Below, piece after piece: positions 18,368 through 27,017 of a stretch of DNA of 64,000 bases (its first letter is position 1; each line of letters opens with the position of its first letter). The stretch covers positions 1-64,000 of the forward strand of contig NZ_JBGUAW010000004.1 of the NCBI RefSeq assembly GCF_041821045.1, given 5' to 3'. The translations under genes were made by a program, and so were the position numbers. Below the pieces are notes generated by a model that was given only the letters and a program-made list of their open reading frames with translations, was not told where the DNA came from and searched no databases. Source of the stretch: Thiohalorhabdus sp. Cl-TMA (GTDB lineage: Bacteria; Pseudomonadota; Gammaproteobacteria; Thiohalorhabdales; Thiohalorhabdaceae).

Positions 18368-18796
18368 ATGAAAGTAATCACGGGCCTGGCCTTCGCCGCG
18401 GCACTTAGCCTGCCGGCTGGCGCGCACGCCGCCGGCAGCATGGAGGATCTGGACCGAAACCTCGCGAGCGCGCAGGAGTATGGCATCACGCAGTTCACGG
18501 AGCTGGATTTCGAAGACAACGGAGCCGTGGAGGTGGAAGGCTGGCTGGACGATCAATGGCACGCGGAAGTGCGCATCGAAAACTCCGGCGAGGTGGGCCA
18601 CGAAGAGCGGGAGAAGCGGGTTGACGGTCCCTGGGGCATGACCGCCGAACAGGTGCGCCAGTTGGCCGAAAAGGCTACCCAGAAGGGCGTGACGAAGCTT
18701 GAGGAGATCCAGATGACCCCCAACGGCTACGTGGAGGTCGAGGGGGACGACGATCGCGGTGAGGAGCTTGACCTGCGCTTCCGGGCGGCCGAATAG
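18368..18796 (+). CDS. Secreted acidic protein with two PepSY-like half repeats
   Basis: 142 residues. A signal peptide (MKVITGLAFAAALSLPAGAHA) precedes two similar halves: YGITQFTELDFEDNGAVEVEG and KGVTKLEEIQMTPNGYVEVEG, each followed by an acidic strand. The repeat resembles PepSY-like (DUF2874-type) folds. It is divergent from the PepSY-regulator-kinase operon, with 151 bp between the starts, and is a plausible regulon member. AAAGGAGG precedes the start. Function unknown. Confidence 0.78.
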   Translation: MKVITGLAFAAALSLPAGAHAAGSMEDLDRNLASAQEYGITQFTELDFEDNGAVEVEGWLDDQWHAEVRIENSGEVGHEEREKRVDGPWGMTAEQVRQLAEKATQKGVTKLEEIQMTPNGYVEVEGDDDRGEELDLRFRAAE

Positions 18797-18808
18797 CCCG
18801 CCTTTCAA

Positions 18809-18840
18809 GTGCCCGCGCCCCCGGGGAGGGGGTCGGGCAC
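18809..18840 (+). terminator. Terminator-like hairpin after the secreted PepSY-like gene
   Basis: GTGCCCG (18809-18815) pairs with CGGGCAC (18834-18840), with an inner run of C facing a run of G. The following bases CCTTCTCCCT are pyrimidine-rich but not a clean T-run. Confidence 0.5.
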
Positions 18841-18987
18841 CCTTCTCCCTCCGGCCCGGCCGCCTCGTGGCCTACCCCGGGTCCCGTTGGTTTGTGCCCG
18901 CCAGGAGGGCCGGGCACCCTGCCCCTCGACCTCCGGTTGATTCCCGAACCGATCCCTCGAGACGCTCCATCCCGGGAAGGGCGGCCC

Positions 18988-19413
18988 ATGAACTGGATCC
19001 TCCTGGCCGTGCTTACGGCCTTTTTCTATGGCGCCTACAACGTCTTCATCAAGGTGGCCTCCGGCCACATCAACCAGATCGTCGGCGCGCTGGTCCTCCA
19101 GATAGTCGCGGCCCTAGTGGGCGGCGTCATACTGGGCTACCTGCGCTTTACCCACGCCTCCCTGGAGGTCTCCTCGAAGGGCTTTCTGTTCGCCGTGCTG
19201 GCCGGCCTGTTCGTGGGCCTCGCGGAGATCACCTCCTTTTTCGTCTTCTCCCGGGGCGTCCCCGCCGCCATCGGCATCCCCATCATCATCGGCGGCTCCG
19301 TGGCCTTCGGCGCCCTCATGGGGGTCTTCTTCCTCAAGGAGCATTTCCAGTGGGTCCATGTTCTGGGGCTGCTCATGGTCACCGGCGGCGTGGTGCTGCT
19401 AACCAGCCAATAA
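18988..19413 (+). CDS. Half-size EamA/DMT-family membrane protein, copy B
   Basis: 141 residues, identical to copy A (14820-15245) except L5 for F5. Fifteen of the other 16 base differences are synonymous codon changes and one changes the stop codon (TAA here, TAG in A), so the protein is under selection in both places. The region just upstream also resembles that of copy A in patches (CCCGCC-AGGA-GGCC...ACCCTGCCC). ATG 18988 matches the start of copy A; the frame extending to 18892 is not conserved in A. Confidence 0.87.
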   Translation: MNWILLAVLTAFFYGAYNVFIKVASGHINQIVGALVLQIVAALVGGVILGYLRFTHASLEVSSKGFLFAVLAGLFVGLAEITSFFVFSRGVPAAIGIPIIIGGSVAFGALMGVFFLKEHFQWVHVLGLLMVTGGVVLLTSQ

Positions 19414-19435
19414 TCGAGCAGGCGCCCGACGACCT

Positions 19436-20410
19436 TTACATGCCCAGGGACGCACGCAGGCGGACCCAACCTTTCGCTTCCCCGGGCAGCCCGATGCGCA
19501 GCCCGGCGGGCTCCGCGAACAGGCGGGTCCAGAGTCCCCGTTCGACCAGTAGGCGATGGCGCTCCGCGGAAGCCCCTCCGGGCAGCCACTGGAACAGCGG
19601 CGTCCCGCCCGCGGGGCTCCAACCGGCCTCCGCCAGCAGCGCGGAAAGCGCTTGCCCTTCCTCCGCCAATCGTTGCCGGGCCGCCGCCTGCCAGGCCCCG
19701 TCCGCCAGGGCCTCTCGGACCACCGTACGGGCCGGTCCGGAAACGGGCCAGGGTCCAAGCTCTTCGGCCAGGGCCTGCCGCACCGCGGCCTCGGCGGCCA
19801 GGAAGCCCACCCGGCCCCCCGGCAGCCCGAAGAACTTGCCCGGCGAGCGCAGCACCAGCAGACCCGGCCTTCCCGCCTCCGCGGCCAGGCTGTGCTCGGG
19901 GGCCACGTCGGCGAAGGCCTCGTCCACGATCAGCCACCCGTCGCGGCCCGACAGGTTGCGGTGCCAGCGCAGCAGCTCCTCGCGGCGAAACCGCTGTCCG
20001 TCGGGATTGTTGGGATTGGTGACCACCAGCACGTCGGCGCTCCGGGACGCCGCCTCCAGGTCCGCGGCGCGGGGCCGCTCCACGCGATGACCGGCCCGCG
20101 CCCAGCGCCAGGCGTGCTCCCCGTAGGTGGGCCAGAGCACCGCCGCGCTGCCGGGCCGGCGCAGGCGGGGCAGCAGCTGGATGGCGGCTTCGGATCCGGG
20201 CACGGTAAGCAGCTCCGCCGTACCGTAGTAGGCGGCCGCCGCCTCCAGGAGGCCGTCGTCGCCCTCCGGAAGGCGGTGCCAGGCGTGCTCGTCCACCGCC
20301 GGAACCGGATAGCCGCGGGGATTGATGCCGGTGGACAGGTCCACCCAACCGCCTCGCGGCTCGCCGTGGCGACGCCGGGCCTCTTTGAGATCGCCGCCGT
20401 GCTCAATCAA
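19436..20410 (-). CDS. cobD: Threonine-phosphate decarboxylase (CobD/CobC), PLP enzyme
   Basis: 324 residues. It decarboxylates L-threonine-O-3-phosphate to (R)-1-aminopropan-2-ol phosphate, the linker of the cobalamin nucleotide loop. Class II aminotransferase motifs are visible: HGGDL..A near the N-terminus, [21 protein letters not shown] and the PLP lysine in [14 protein letters not shown]. The start is a TTG at 20410 overlapping the cbiB stop by eight bases (TTGATTGA), which gives the expected N-terminus [10 protein letters not shown]; the open frame further upstream is a shadow of cbiB. Confidence 0.9.
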   Translation of the reverse strand: MIEHGGDLKEARRRHGEPRGGWVDLSTGINPRGYPVPAVDEHAWHRLPEGDDGLLEAAAAYYGTAELLTVPGSEAAIQLLPRLRRPGSAAVLWPTYGEHAWRWARAGHRVERPRAADLEAASRSADVLVVTNPNNPDGQRFRREELLRWHRNLSGRDGWLIVDEAFADVAPEHSLAAEAGRPGLLVLRSPGKFFGLPGGRVGFLAAEAAVRQALAEELGPWPVSGPARTVVREALADGAWQAAARQRLAEEGQALSALLAEAGWSPAGGTPLFQWLPGGASAERHRLLVERGLWTRLFAEPAGLRIGLPGEAKGWVRLRASLGM

Positions 20411-21308
20411 GGACCAGCACTCCCGCGGCGAGGAGCCCCACCCACAGCGCCACGCCCCGCCGCACCAGGGCCACCGCGGCATGGATGGTCGTCGCGTCCG
20501 GCTCGCCGCCCTCTCCGAGCGGGGGACGCGCCTCCGCGGCGCCATGATAGGCGGCCGCGCCGCCCAGGCGCACCCCGAGGGCCCCGGCACCCGCCGCCAT
20601 AACCATGCCGGCGTTCCAGCTCTTCCAGGTCCCCGCCTGCGTCCACCAGCTCCGCAGGGCGGCACCCGTGCGGCCCAGCAGGCTGTAGGTCAGGGCCGTG
20701 AGCAGCGCCGGCGGGGCGTTCAACAGATCGTCCAGGCGCGCCGCCGCCCAGCCGAAGCCCCGGAACCGCGCCGTGCGATAGCCCCACATGGCGTCCAGCG
20801 TGTTCACCAGTCGGTGCAGCACCACCCCGCCGGGTCCCAGGACCAGCAGCCAGAACAGGCTCGCGAACACCGCGTCGCTGCCGTTCTCCAGCACCGATTC
20901 CACCGTCGCCCGGGCCGCTTCCGCGCCGCTCATCCGCTCCGTGTCGCGGCTCACCAGAAGGCCTACGGACCGCCGGGCGGCCTCCAGATCGCCGGCGGCG
21001 AGCGGTCCTGCCACCGCCCGGGCGTGCTCGGCCAGGCTCCGCCCCCCGAAGGCGAGATAGAACAGAACGACGGCCAGCAGCGGACCCGCCACCGGGAGCC
21101 GTCCCAGCCACCAGGCCACCAGCACGAAGGGCAGCACCAGCAGGAGCAGGGCCACCAGGCCGCGAAAGCGACGCCCGGCGCCCCGGTTCAGACGCCGCTC
21201 TACCCTGGCCGCCAGCGCGCCGAAAGCGGCCAGCGGATGCCGGCGCCGCGGATCGCCGAGCAGGGCATCCAGCAGGAGCCCGGCCAGCACCACCGCCAGC
21301 AGGGTCAT
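20403..21308 (-). CDS. cbiB: Adenosylcobinamide-phosphate synthase (CbiB)
   Basis: 301 residues, multi-pass membrane protein. It joins adenosylcobyric acid to aminopropanol phosphate, the product of the CobD enzyme encoded immediately downstream. The family motif near the N-terminus is [18 protein letters not shown], and [27 protein letters not shown] is also characteristic. ATG 21308 is chosen because it precedes the conserved first helix ([20 protein letters not shown]). It is divergent from cobQ with 54 bp between the starts. Confidence 0.92.
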   Translation of the reverse strand: MTLLAVVLAGLLLDALLGDPRRRHPLAAFGALAARVERRLNRGAGRRFRGLVALLLLVLPFVLVAWWLGRLPVAGPLLAVVLFYLAFGGRSLAEHARAVAGPLAAGDLEAARRSVGLLVSRDTERMSGAEAARATVESVLENGSDAVFASLFWLLVLGPGGVVLHRLVNTLDAMWGYRTARFRGFGWAAARLDDLLNAPPALLTALTYSLLGRTGAALRSWWTQAGTWKSWNAGMVMAAGAGALGVRLGGAAAYHGAAEARPPLGEGGEPDATTIHAAVALVRRGVALWVGLLAAGVLVLD

Positions 21309-21362
21309 CCCCTCGGCCTCCCGGCCCGCGAAGCGCGGCGAGATGTATGCGACAATCCGTCC

Positions 21363-22820
21363 ATGCCAGCCACAACCCTCATGATTCAGGGGACCACCTC
21401 CGACGCCGGCAAGAGCGCCCTGGTGACCGGTCTTTGCCGGGCACTCCAGCGCCGCGGCGTGCGCGTGGCCCCCTTCAAGCCCCAGAACATGGCCCTCAAC
21501 AGCGCGGTTACCGCCGACGGCGGCGAGATCGGCCGGGCCCAGGCGGTGCAGGCCCAGGCCGCCGGTCTCGAGCCCGCCACGGACATGAACCCGGTGCTGC
21601 TCAAGCCCAACACCGACACCGGGGCCCAGGTGATCGTCAACGGCCACGCCGTGGGCACAATGGAGGCCCTCGACTACCACCGCTACAAGCGGACCGCCCG
21701 CGAGGCGGTGCTCGCCGCCCACGCCCGGCTCGCCGAGCGATTCGACGTGGTGGTGGTGGAAGGCGCCGGCAGTCCTGCCGAGATCAATCTCCGCGAGCAC
21801 GATATCGCCAACATGGGCTTCGCCGAGGCGGTGGACTGCCCGGTGCTGCTCATGGCGGACATCGACCGGGGCGGGGTCTTCGCCCAGCTGGTGGGCACCG
21901 ACGAGCTGCTGTCGGCCTCCGAGCGCGCCCGTCTGGCGGGCTTCGTCATCAACCAGTTCCGGGGCGACAAGGGCCTGCTTGATCCCGGCCTGGACTGGCT
22001 GGAGGACCACACCGGCATTCCGGTGGTGGGGGTCCTACCCTATCTGGAAGGCCTCTACCTGGAGGCCGAGGACCGAATGGCCGGCGCTCCCGCACCCAGC
22101 GCGGCGGCTGACGCGCTCCGCGTCCACGTGCCCGCCCTGCCACGGATCAGCAACCACACCGACCTCGACCCCCTGCGCCACCATCCGCAGGTGGATCTGC
22201 GGGTCATCGGGCCCGGCCAGAAGCTGGAGGGGGCCGACCTGATCCTCCTGCCCGGCTCCAAGTGCGTGCGGGACGACCTGGAATGGCTGCGCGAACAGGG
22301 CTGGGAGCCGCAGATCCAGCGCCATCTGCGCTACGGCGGCCGGGTGCTCGGTATCTGCGGCGGCTTCCAGATGCTCGGCCGGACCCTCCACGACCCGGAC
22401 GGCCTCGAAGGGGCACCCGGTTCCGCGCCGGGCCTCGGCGTCCTGGACCTGGAGAGCACCCTCGCACCGGAGAAGCACCTCACCCGCGTCCGGGGCCGTC
22501 TGGCGCTGGAGGAGGCACCGGTAGCCGGCTACGAGATCCACATGGGCATTTCCCGGGGACCGGACCTGGAGCGGCCCCTGGCGGAATGGGCCGACGGCAC
22601 GGACGGCGCCCGATCCAAAGACGACCGGGTGCGGGGCACCTACCTGCACGGCCTCTTCGACGACAGCGCCGCCTGCGCCGCCCTGCTGCGCTGGGCCGGG
22701 CTGACCGACCCGGAAACGGTGGACTACGACGCCCTGCGCGAGGGCGGCATCGAGCGCCTGGCCGACGCCGTGGACGCTCACCTGTGGACCGAACCGCTGC
22801 GGCGCTGCTTGGGCCTATAG
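21363..22820 (+). CDS. cobQ: Adenosylcobyric acid synthase, glutamine-hydrolysing (CobQ/CbiP)
   Basis: 485 residues. It amidates carboxylates b, d, e and g of adenosylcobyrinic acid a,c-diamide. The N-terminal ATPase domain has a P-loop-like [14 protein letters not shown] and [12 protein letters not shown]; the C-terminal type-1 glutaminase domain has the nucleophile cysteine in [11 protein letters not shown] and a late histidine in [10 protein letters not shown]. This is the only plus-strand gene in the early cob block. A far longer open frame (from 20322) exists because of high GC; the family N-terminus fixes the ATG at 21363. Confidence 0.94.
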   Translation: MPATTLMIQGTTSDAGKSALVTGLCRALQRRGVRVAPFKPQNMALNSAVTADGGEIGRAQAVQAQAAGLEPATDMNPVLLKPNTDTGAQVIVNGHAVGTMEALDYHRYKRTAREAVLAAHARLAERFDVVVVEGAGSPAEINLREHDIANMGFAEAVDCPVLLMADIDRGGVFAQLVGTDELLSASERARLAGFVINQFRGDKGLLDPGLDWLEDHTGIPVVGVLPYLEGLYLEAEDRMAGAPAPSAAADALRVHVPALPRISNHTDLDPLRHHPQVDLRVIGPGQKLEGADLILLPGSKCVRDDLEWLREQGWEPQIQRHLRYGGRVLGICGGFQMLGRTLHDPDGLEGAPGSAPGLGVLDLESTLAPEKHLTRVRGRLALEEAPVAGYEIHMGISRGPDLERPLAEWADGTDGARSKDDRVRGTYLHGLFDDSAACAALLRWAGLTDPETVDYDALREGGIERLADAVDAHLWTEPLRRCLGL

Positions 22821-22826
22821 GAGACC

Positions 22827-23567
22827 CTAGCCCACCGCGTAGACCAGGCCCACCAGGAATGCCGCCTCGACCACCTCGATGGCGGCACCGATGGTATCCC
22901 CTGTCAGGCCGCCCAGGCGGCGCTCCATCATCCAGCGTAGGAAGATCAGTACGATCGCCCCGGTCACCAGACCGGCGAAGCCGATGCCCCCGGTGAGGAG
23001 CAGGCCCACCAGCAGCGCGGCGACGAAGACCCCCCAGCCCCAGCGAACGGACAGGTGCTCGGCCGGGCCGGCACCGAGGCCCTGGGAGCGCACGTAGGGC
23101 AGCGTCAGGAGCAGCCAGACGCTCCCGGCCCGGGCCAGCAGCGGAGCCGCCACCAAGCCGATGGTGCCGCCGGTCCGGATCAGGGCCGCCACCGCCGCCA
23201 CCTTGACGGCCAGCATCAGGACCAACACCGCCACGCCCGCGGGACCGGTGGTGGGATCCTTCATGAGCGCGAGCGTGCGCTCCCGGTCGCCGTGGCCGCC
23301 GAGCCAGGCATCGGCGCTGTCCGCGAGCCCGTCCACGTGCAGGAGCCCTGTAACCAGCAGCCACAGCGCCACCACCAGTGCGGCGGTGAGCCCCGGGTGG
23401 TCCGCGCCCAGGAGCGCCGCAGCGCCGAGCAGCAGGAGGCCGATGAGAAGGCCCACCACGGGATAGAACAGGACGGAGCGGCCCCAGTCCTCCGGCGCGA
23501 CCTCCTCGGGCACGATCACCGGGATCCGGGTCAGAAGCTGAATGGCGATCCGCAGCGGTACCAGCAT
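22827..23567 (-). CDS. cobS: Adenosylcobinamide-GDP ribazoletransferase (cobalamin synthase CobS)
   Basis: 246 residues with five or more membrane helices. It condenses adenosylcobinamide-GDP with alpha-ribazole(-phosphate) in the inner membrane. Motifs include LTRIPV, FYPVVGLLIG and VDGLADSADAWLGG..RERTLALMKDPTTGPAGV, whose acidic residues bind magnesium. Its ATG overlaps the upstream phosphatase stop by one base (TGATG). Confidence 0.94.
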   Translation of the reverse strand: MLVPLRIAIQLLTRIPVIVPEEVAPEDWGRSVLFYPVVGLLIGLLLLGAAALLGADHPGLTAALVVALWLLVTGLLHVDGLADSADAWLGGHGDRERTLALMKDPTTGPAGVAVLVLMLAVKVAAVAALIRTGGTIGLVAAPLLARAGSVWLLLTLPYVRSQGLGAGPAEHLSVRWGWGVFVAALLVGLLLTGGIGFAGLVTGAIVLIFLRWMMERRLGGLTGDTIGAAIEVVEAAFLVGLVYAVG

Positions 23568-24175
23568 CAGACGATCACTCCGTGCGCCACCAGTCGGGCG
23601 GTGATCTGTTCGCCGTCGGCATGGGCCCGGATGCGGGTCCGGCAGGCGTAGCCCACCTCCATGCGGAACAGGTTCTCCAGCGGCATGCCCAGGACATGGG
23701 CGATCAGCACCCGCATGACGCCACCGTGTCCCACCACCAGGACGTGCTGGCCGGTGTATGTCCGGACGATGTCCTCCCAGCCGGCCAGGACGCGCTCGGC
23801 GAAATCCGTTAGCGCCTCGCCGCCCGGGGCCTGGGCGTTGGGCGGATCCGCCCAGAAGGCGCTCAGGTCGCCCGGACCGTTGGCGAGCACATCCTCGGCG
23901 GTTCGCCCGTCCCATTCGCCGAAGTCCATCTCGCGCAGGCGGGGCTCGTATTGCAGGTGGAGACCGCGGGCATGGGCGAGGTCCCGGGCGAACTCGCTGC
24001 AGCGCAGCAGCGGCGAGGAGACCACCGCTTCCCAGCCCTCCTCCCCCGCCGAGGCCAGCCGCATCTGGCCCCAGCCCTTGTCGCTCAATGGATGATCGGT
24101 ACGGCCGCGGAACATGCGGCCGCCCTCGGGCTCTCCGTGGCGGATCAGGTCAACAACCGTTCCGGACTGATTCAT
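23567..24175 (-). CDS. cobC: Histidine phosphatase, probable alpha-ribazole phosphatase (CobC)
   Basis: 202 residues from the ATG at 24175, which has GAGGGAG upstream; an earlier in-frame ATG (24235) would overlap cobT. The phosphoglycerate-mutase-like signature LIRHGEPEGG holds the phosphorylated histidine, and the second catalytic histidine is in VVGHGGVMRVL. Between cobT and cobS it most likely dephosphorylates alpha-ribazole-5-phosphate or cobalamin-5-phosphate. Paralogues act on other phosphates, so the assignment rests on context. Confidence 0.88.
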   Translation of the reverse strand: MNQSGTVVDLIRHGEPEGGRMFRGRTDHPLSDKGWGQMRLASAGEEGWEAVVSSPLLRCSEFARDLAHARGLHLQYEPRLREMDFGEWDGRTAEDVLANGPGDLSAFWADPPNAQAPGGEALTDFAERVLAGWEDIVRTYTGQHVLVVGHGGVMRVLIAHVLGMPLENLFRMEVGYACRTRIRAHADGEQITARLVAHGVIV

Positions 24176-24209
24176 GGCTCCCTCTGGGCTAATGGCGATT
24201 CCTCGGTCC

Positions 24210-25256
24210 TCAGGAGGAGATACCGGCTTCTTCAAAGGTAGCCATTCGATTGTGCAGGGACACGGCCTGTCGTAAAAGCGGTACGGCCGTGGCCGCGCCG
24301 CTGCCCTCGCCCAGCCGCATGTCCAGGGCGAGCAGGGGCTCGGCGCCGAGCGCCTCCAGGACCGCCGCGTGGCCCGGCTCCGCGGAGCAGTGGCCGAACA
24401 GCAGCCAATCGGCCACCCCCGGACTCAGGCGGATTGCGGCCAGCGCCGCGGTGCTGGCGATGAAGCCGTCCACCAGCGCCGGTGTGCCGGCCTGCGCGGC
24501 GGCAATGTAGGCCCCCGCCAGGGCGGCAACCTCGAAGCCGCCGAGCCTGCGCAGGACCTCGGCGGGATCGGCGCCGTCCGGAATCTGCAGCGCCAGCGCC
24601 TCGCGGATCACCCCGGCCTTGCGGTCCACGGCCTCGGTGTCCAGCCCGGTGCCGGGCCCGGTCAGGGATTCCGGATCCCGCCCCGTGAGGGCGCAGGCCA
24701 CAGCCGTTGCGGCGGTGGTGTTGGCGATGCCCATCTCGCCGCCGACGAACAGGTGCGCGCCCTCAGCAACTGCCCGGTCCACGGCGGCATGGCCGGCGGC
24801 CAGCGCGGCCTCCAGCCCCTCCGCCGTCATGGCGGGCTCACGGCGCAGATTGGCGGTTCCCGCGGCGATCCGCGCGGAATGGACCCCGGGCAGCGGCCCC
24901 GGCGCCTCCACGGCACCGAGGTCCACCACCTCCATATGGGCGCCCGCCTCCCGCGCCAGCACGCTGACCGCGGCGCCGCCCCGGCTGAAGTTGCGGATCA
25001 TCTCGGTGGTCACCGCCTGCGGGAAGGCCGAAACCCCCTCCTCGGCCACGCCGTGATCGGCGGCGAATACGGTGATCCAGACCGTATCGAGCACCGGCTG
25101 CGCGACCCCCTGCCAGCCCGCCAGGCGCACGGCCAGCTCCTCCAGGCGGCCCAGGGATCCGGGCGGCTTGGTGAGCTGTGCCTGACGCTCGAGCGCTGCC
25201 CGAGCGGCCTGGTCGTCGATCGCGGCCACGGGCCGGTGGTACCAGGAATCGATCAT
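24210..25256 (-). CDS. cobT: Nicotinate-nucleotide:dimethylbenzimidazole phosphoribosyltransferase (CobT)
   Basis: 348 residues, the usual family length. It makes alpha-ribazole-5-phosphate from DMB and nicotinate mononucleotide. Seen motifs: [48 protein letters not shown] and [15 protein letters not shown] with the catalytic glutamate. It follows cobU after 131 bp and precedes the phosphatase by 34 bp, so a single lower-ligand operon is likely. DMB would come from BluB at 46.8-47.4 kb. Confidence 0.95.
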   Translation of the reverse strand: MIDSWYHRPVAAIDDQAARAALERQAQLTKPPGSLGRLEELAVRLAGWQGVAQPVLDTVWITVFAADHGVAEEGVSAFPQAVTTEMIRNFSRGGAAVSVLAREAGAHMEVVDLGAVEAPGPLPGVHSARIAAGTANLRREPAMTAEGLEAALAAGHAAVDRAVAEGAHLFVGGEMGIANTTAATAVACALTGRDPESLTGPGTGLDTEAVDRKAGVIREALALQIPDGADPAEVLRRLGGFEVAALAGAYIAAAQAGTPALVDGFIASTAALAAIRLSPGVADWLLFGHCSAEPGHAAVLEALGAEPLLALDMRLGEGSGAATAVPLLRQAVSLHNRMATFEEAGISS

Positions 25257-25333
25257 GGAAATCCTTGCTGTCGTGCCATTCCCTCGCGGCCGGGACCGCT
25301 CCCCTACCGGCCTTACACGGGTAAGAGGTGTTT

Positions 25334-25358
25334 AGGGGGAGCGGCCTCCGGCCACGAC
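25334..25358 (+). repeat. REP-type palindromic element
   Basis: TAGGGGGAGCGGCCTCCGG continues into a GGCC-matching arm, in the cobU-cobT gap. It matches the element at 32751-32772 and the widespread REP pattern GGAGCGGC..GCCGCGA. Confidence 0.6.
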
Positions 25359-25387
25359 ATGTCGAAAAGGACTGTGCGGCCGGTAGT

Positions 25388-25906
25388 CTACGCCGGCCCC
25401 TTCAAGGCCCAGGGCAGCCCCGCCACCACGAAGGTCACGCGCTCGCAGCGGGCCGCCACGGCCTGATGGAGGCGGCCCGCCTCGTCCACGAACCGCCGGG
25501 ACAGCGGATCCGCCGGTACCACGCCCTGCCCCACCTCGTTGCTCACCAGCAGGACGTCGCCGGTAACCACCTCCAGGGCTGCCAGGAAATCGGCCCGCTC
25601 CCGCGCCAGGGTCTCCTCGCCCGCAGTCAGGAGGTTGCTGAGCCACAGGGTCAGGCAGTCCACCAGCAGGCAGCGGCCATGCCGAGCTTCCTCCCGCAGC
25701 ACTCGCCCCAGGGAAACCGGCTCCTCCACCAGGCCCCACTCGGGCGGTCGATCGGCCTGATGCCGGGCGATGCGCTCCGCCATCTCGCCATCCCCCGCCG
25801 TCGCCGTGGCCACGTAGACTACCCCGCCGGCGCCCACAGCCGCGGCCCGCTCCTCGGCCAGCCGGCTCTTGCCGCTCCGGGCGCCGCCCAGGATGAGGTG
25901 ATTCAT
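25388..25906 (-). CDS. cobU: Bifunctional adenosylcobinamide kinase / guanylyltransferase (CobU/CobP)
   Basis: 172 residues. It phosphorylates adenosylcobinamide and transfers GMP from GTP. The P-loop is GGARSGKS at residues 7-14, and VDCLTLWLSNLL and VSNEVGQGVVPADPLSRRFVDEAG are family hallmarks. The ATG overlaps the stop of a small ribbon-helix-helix-like gene as ATGA, so the two are translationally coupled. Confidence 0.94.
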   Translation of the reverse strand: MNHLILGGARSGKSRLAEERAAAVGAGGVVYVATATAGDGEMAERIARHQADRPPEWGLVEEPVSLGRVLREEARHGRCLLVDCLTLWLSNLLTAGEETLARERADFLAALEVVTGDVLLVSNEVGQGVVPADPLSRRFVDEAGRLHQAVAARCERVTFVVAGLPWALKGPA

Positions 25907-26163
25907 CGTCCTAGACGCTTTCCGGGCCTTGGACGCAGGGGTTCACGACCCGGATTCCCATCAGCTCCTGCCCTTCTTGAGCGCATTTTGCGGGGCTCGC
26001 GGGTAAGAAAACGCTCCATGATCCCCCGGTATTCGGCGTCCTCCTGCATGCGCTCCTGCAACAGGTCCCCCACGAGCTTGGAAACGCTCGTGTCGTGCTC
26101 CGTCGCCCAGACCTTGGCCCAATGTGCCGTTTCCTCGTCCAGGGAGATGGTTACGTTTTTCAT
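25903..26163 (-). CDS. Ribbon-helix-helix-like (antitoxin-type) small protein coupled to cobU
   Basis: 86 residues (MKNVTISLDEETAHWAKVWATEHDTSVSKLVGDLLQERM...). The short N-terminal strand and two helices match ribbon-helix-helix antitoxins of VapB/DUF6364 type. The C-terminus (RKMRSRRAGADGNPGREPLRPRPGKR) is unusually basic. No toxin gene lies next to it: the neighbours are cobU (ATGA overlap) and, 80 bp upstream, the end of btuD. It may be an orphan antitoxin or a local regulator. Two further in-frame starts (26193, 26262) exist; the chosen one gives the family N-terminus and has GAGGG upstream. Confidence 0.72.
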   Translation of the reverse strand: MKNVTISLDEETAHWAKVWATEHDTSVSKLVGDLLQERMQEDAEYRGIMERFLTREPRKMRSRRAGADGNPGREPLRPRPGKRLGR

Positions 26164-26243
26164 GGCACGGCCCTCATGCTGCACGATTTTCATCGTTCTA
26201 CCAGCTTCGTGCATATTGGAGCACGAGTTAAGGTTCCAATTTT

Positions 26244-27017
26244 CTACAAAGCGCGTCCCCACGGCACCACGTAGGGCTCGCCGTCCTGCTCGCCGTACAC
26301 CGCCCGGATGCCGAAGACCTCGCCGAGGTGGCGCGGGTCCAGCACCTCCCGGGGCGTCCCCTGGGCCACCAGCGCGCCCTCGTCCAGCAGGTACAGCCGG
26401 TCGCAGAAGCGGGCGGCCAGGTTCAGGTCGTGCAGCACCAGGGCCACCGTGCGTCCCTGTCCGGCATAGTCCCGCACCAGCTCCATGAAGTGGACCTGGT
26501 GGTAGGGATCGAGGCCGGCCACCGGCTCGTCCGCCAGCAGCGTGGAGGGCTCCCCCGCCAGCACCCGGGCCAGCAGGACGCGGGCGCGCTCGCCGCCCGA
26601 CAGCTGCGTGACCGGGCGATGACGGAGCCCCTCGACTCCGGTGGCCGCCAGCGCCCGGTCCACCGCGTAACCATCCTCCGCCCCGGGGCGCTGCCAGGGG
26701 CCGAGGTGAGGCAGACGGCCCAGGGCCACCACCCGCTCCACGGATAGCGGCCAGTGGACGGTGGCGGCCTGCGGCAGGTAGCCCAGCTCCCGGGCCCGGT
26801 CGTGGCCGCGCAGGCGACTCAGCCGCTCGCCGTTCAGGCGCACCTCGCCCCCTGCGGGGGCATGGAGGCCGGCCAGGGCCCGCAGCAGGGTGCTCTTGCC
26901 CGCCCCATTGGGCCCCAGGATGCCCGCCACCCGCCCAGGCTCCAGGTCCAGGCTCACCCCGTGCACCACCGTCCTGCTGCCCTGCTCCAGGGTCAGGTCG
27001 CGGGCCTCTAGCGTCAT
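26244..27017 (-). CDS. btuD: Vitamin B12 ABC importer ATPase (BtuD)
   Basis: 257 residues. Walker A GPNGAGKST, Q-loop LPQAATVHW, signature LSGGERARVLLARVLA, Walker B TLLADEP and H-loop VLHDLNLA are all present. FecCD/BtuCD-type import ATPases energise the BtuC channel. The ATG overlaps the btuC stop as ATGA. The Walker-B region reads LLADEP where LLLDEP is usual; the key D and E are retained. Confidence 0.92.
   Translation of the reverse strand: MTLEARDLTLEQGSRTVVHGVSLDLEPGRVAGILGPNGAGKSTLLRALAGLHAPAGGEVRLNGERLSRLRGHDRARELGYLPQAATVHWPLSVERVVALGRLPHLGPWQRPGAEDGYAVDRALAATGVEGLRHRPVTQLSGGERARVLLARVLAGEPSTLLADEPVAGLDPYHQVHFMELVRDYAGQGRTVALVLHDLNLAARFCDRLYLLDEGALVAQGTPREVLDPRHLGEVFGIRAVYGEQDGEPYVVPWGRAL

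Noticed and set aside
20322-21362. N-terminal extension of CobQ to 832 residues
   Set aside because: The extension is antisense to cbiB and cobD and has no similarity to CobQ; the family starts at 21363.
22827-25256. Reading CobS and CobT here as the AAA+ cobaltochelatase subunits of the same name
   Set aside because: Their sequences are the lower-ligand enzymes (cobalamin synthase and DMB phosphoribosyltransferase); no AAA+ or von Willebrand A motifs are present.
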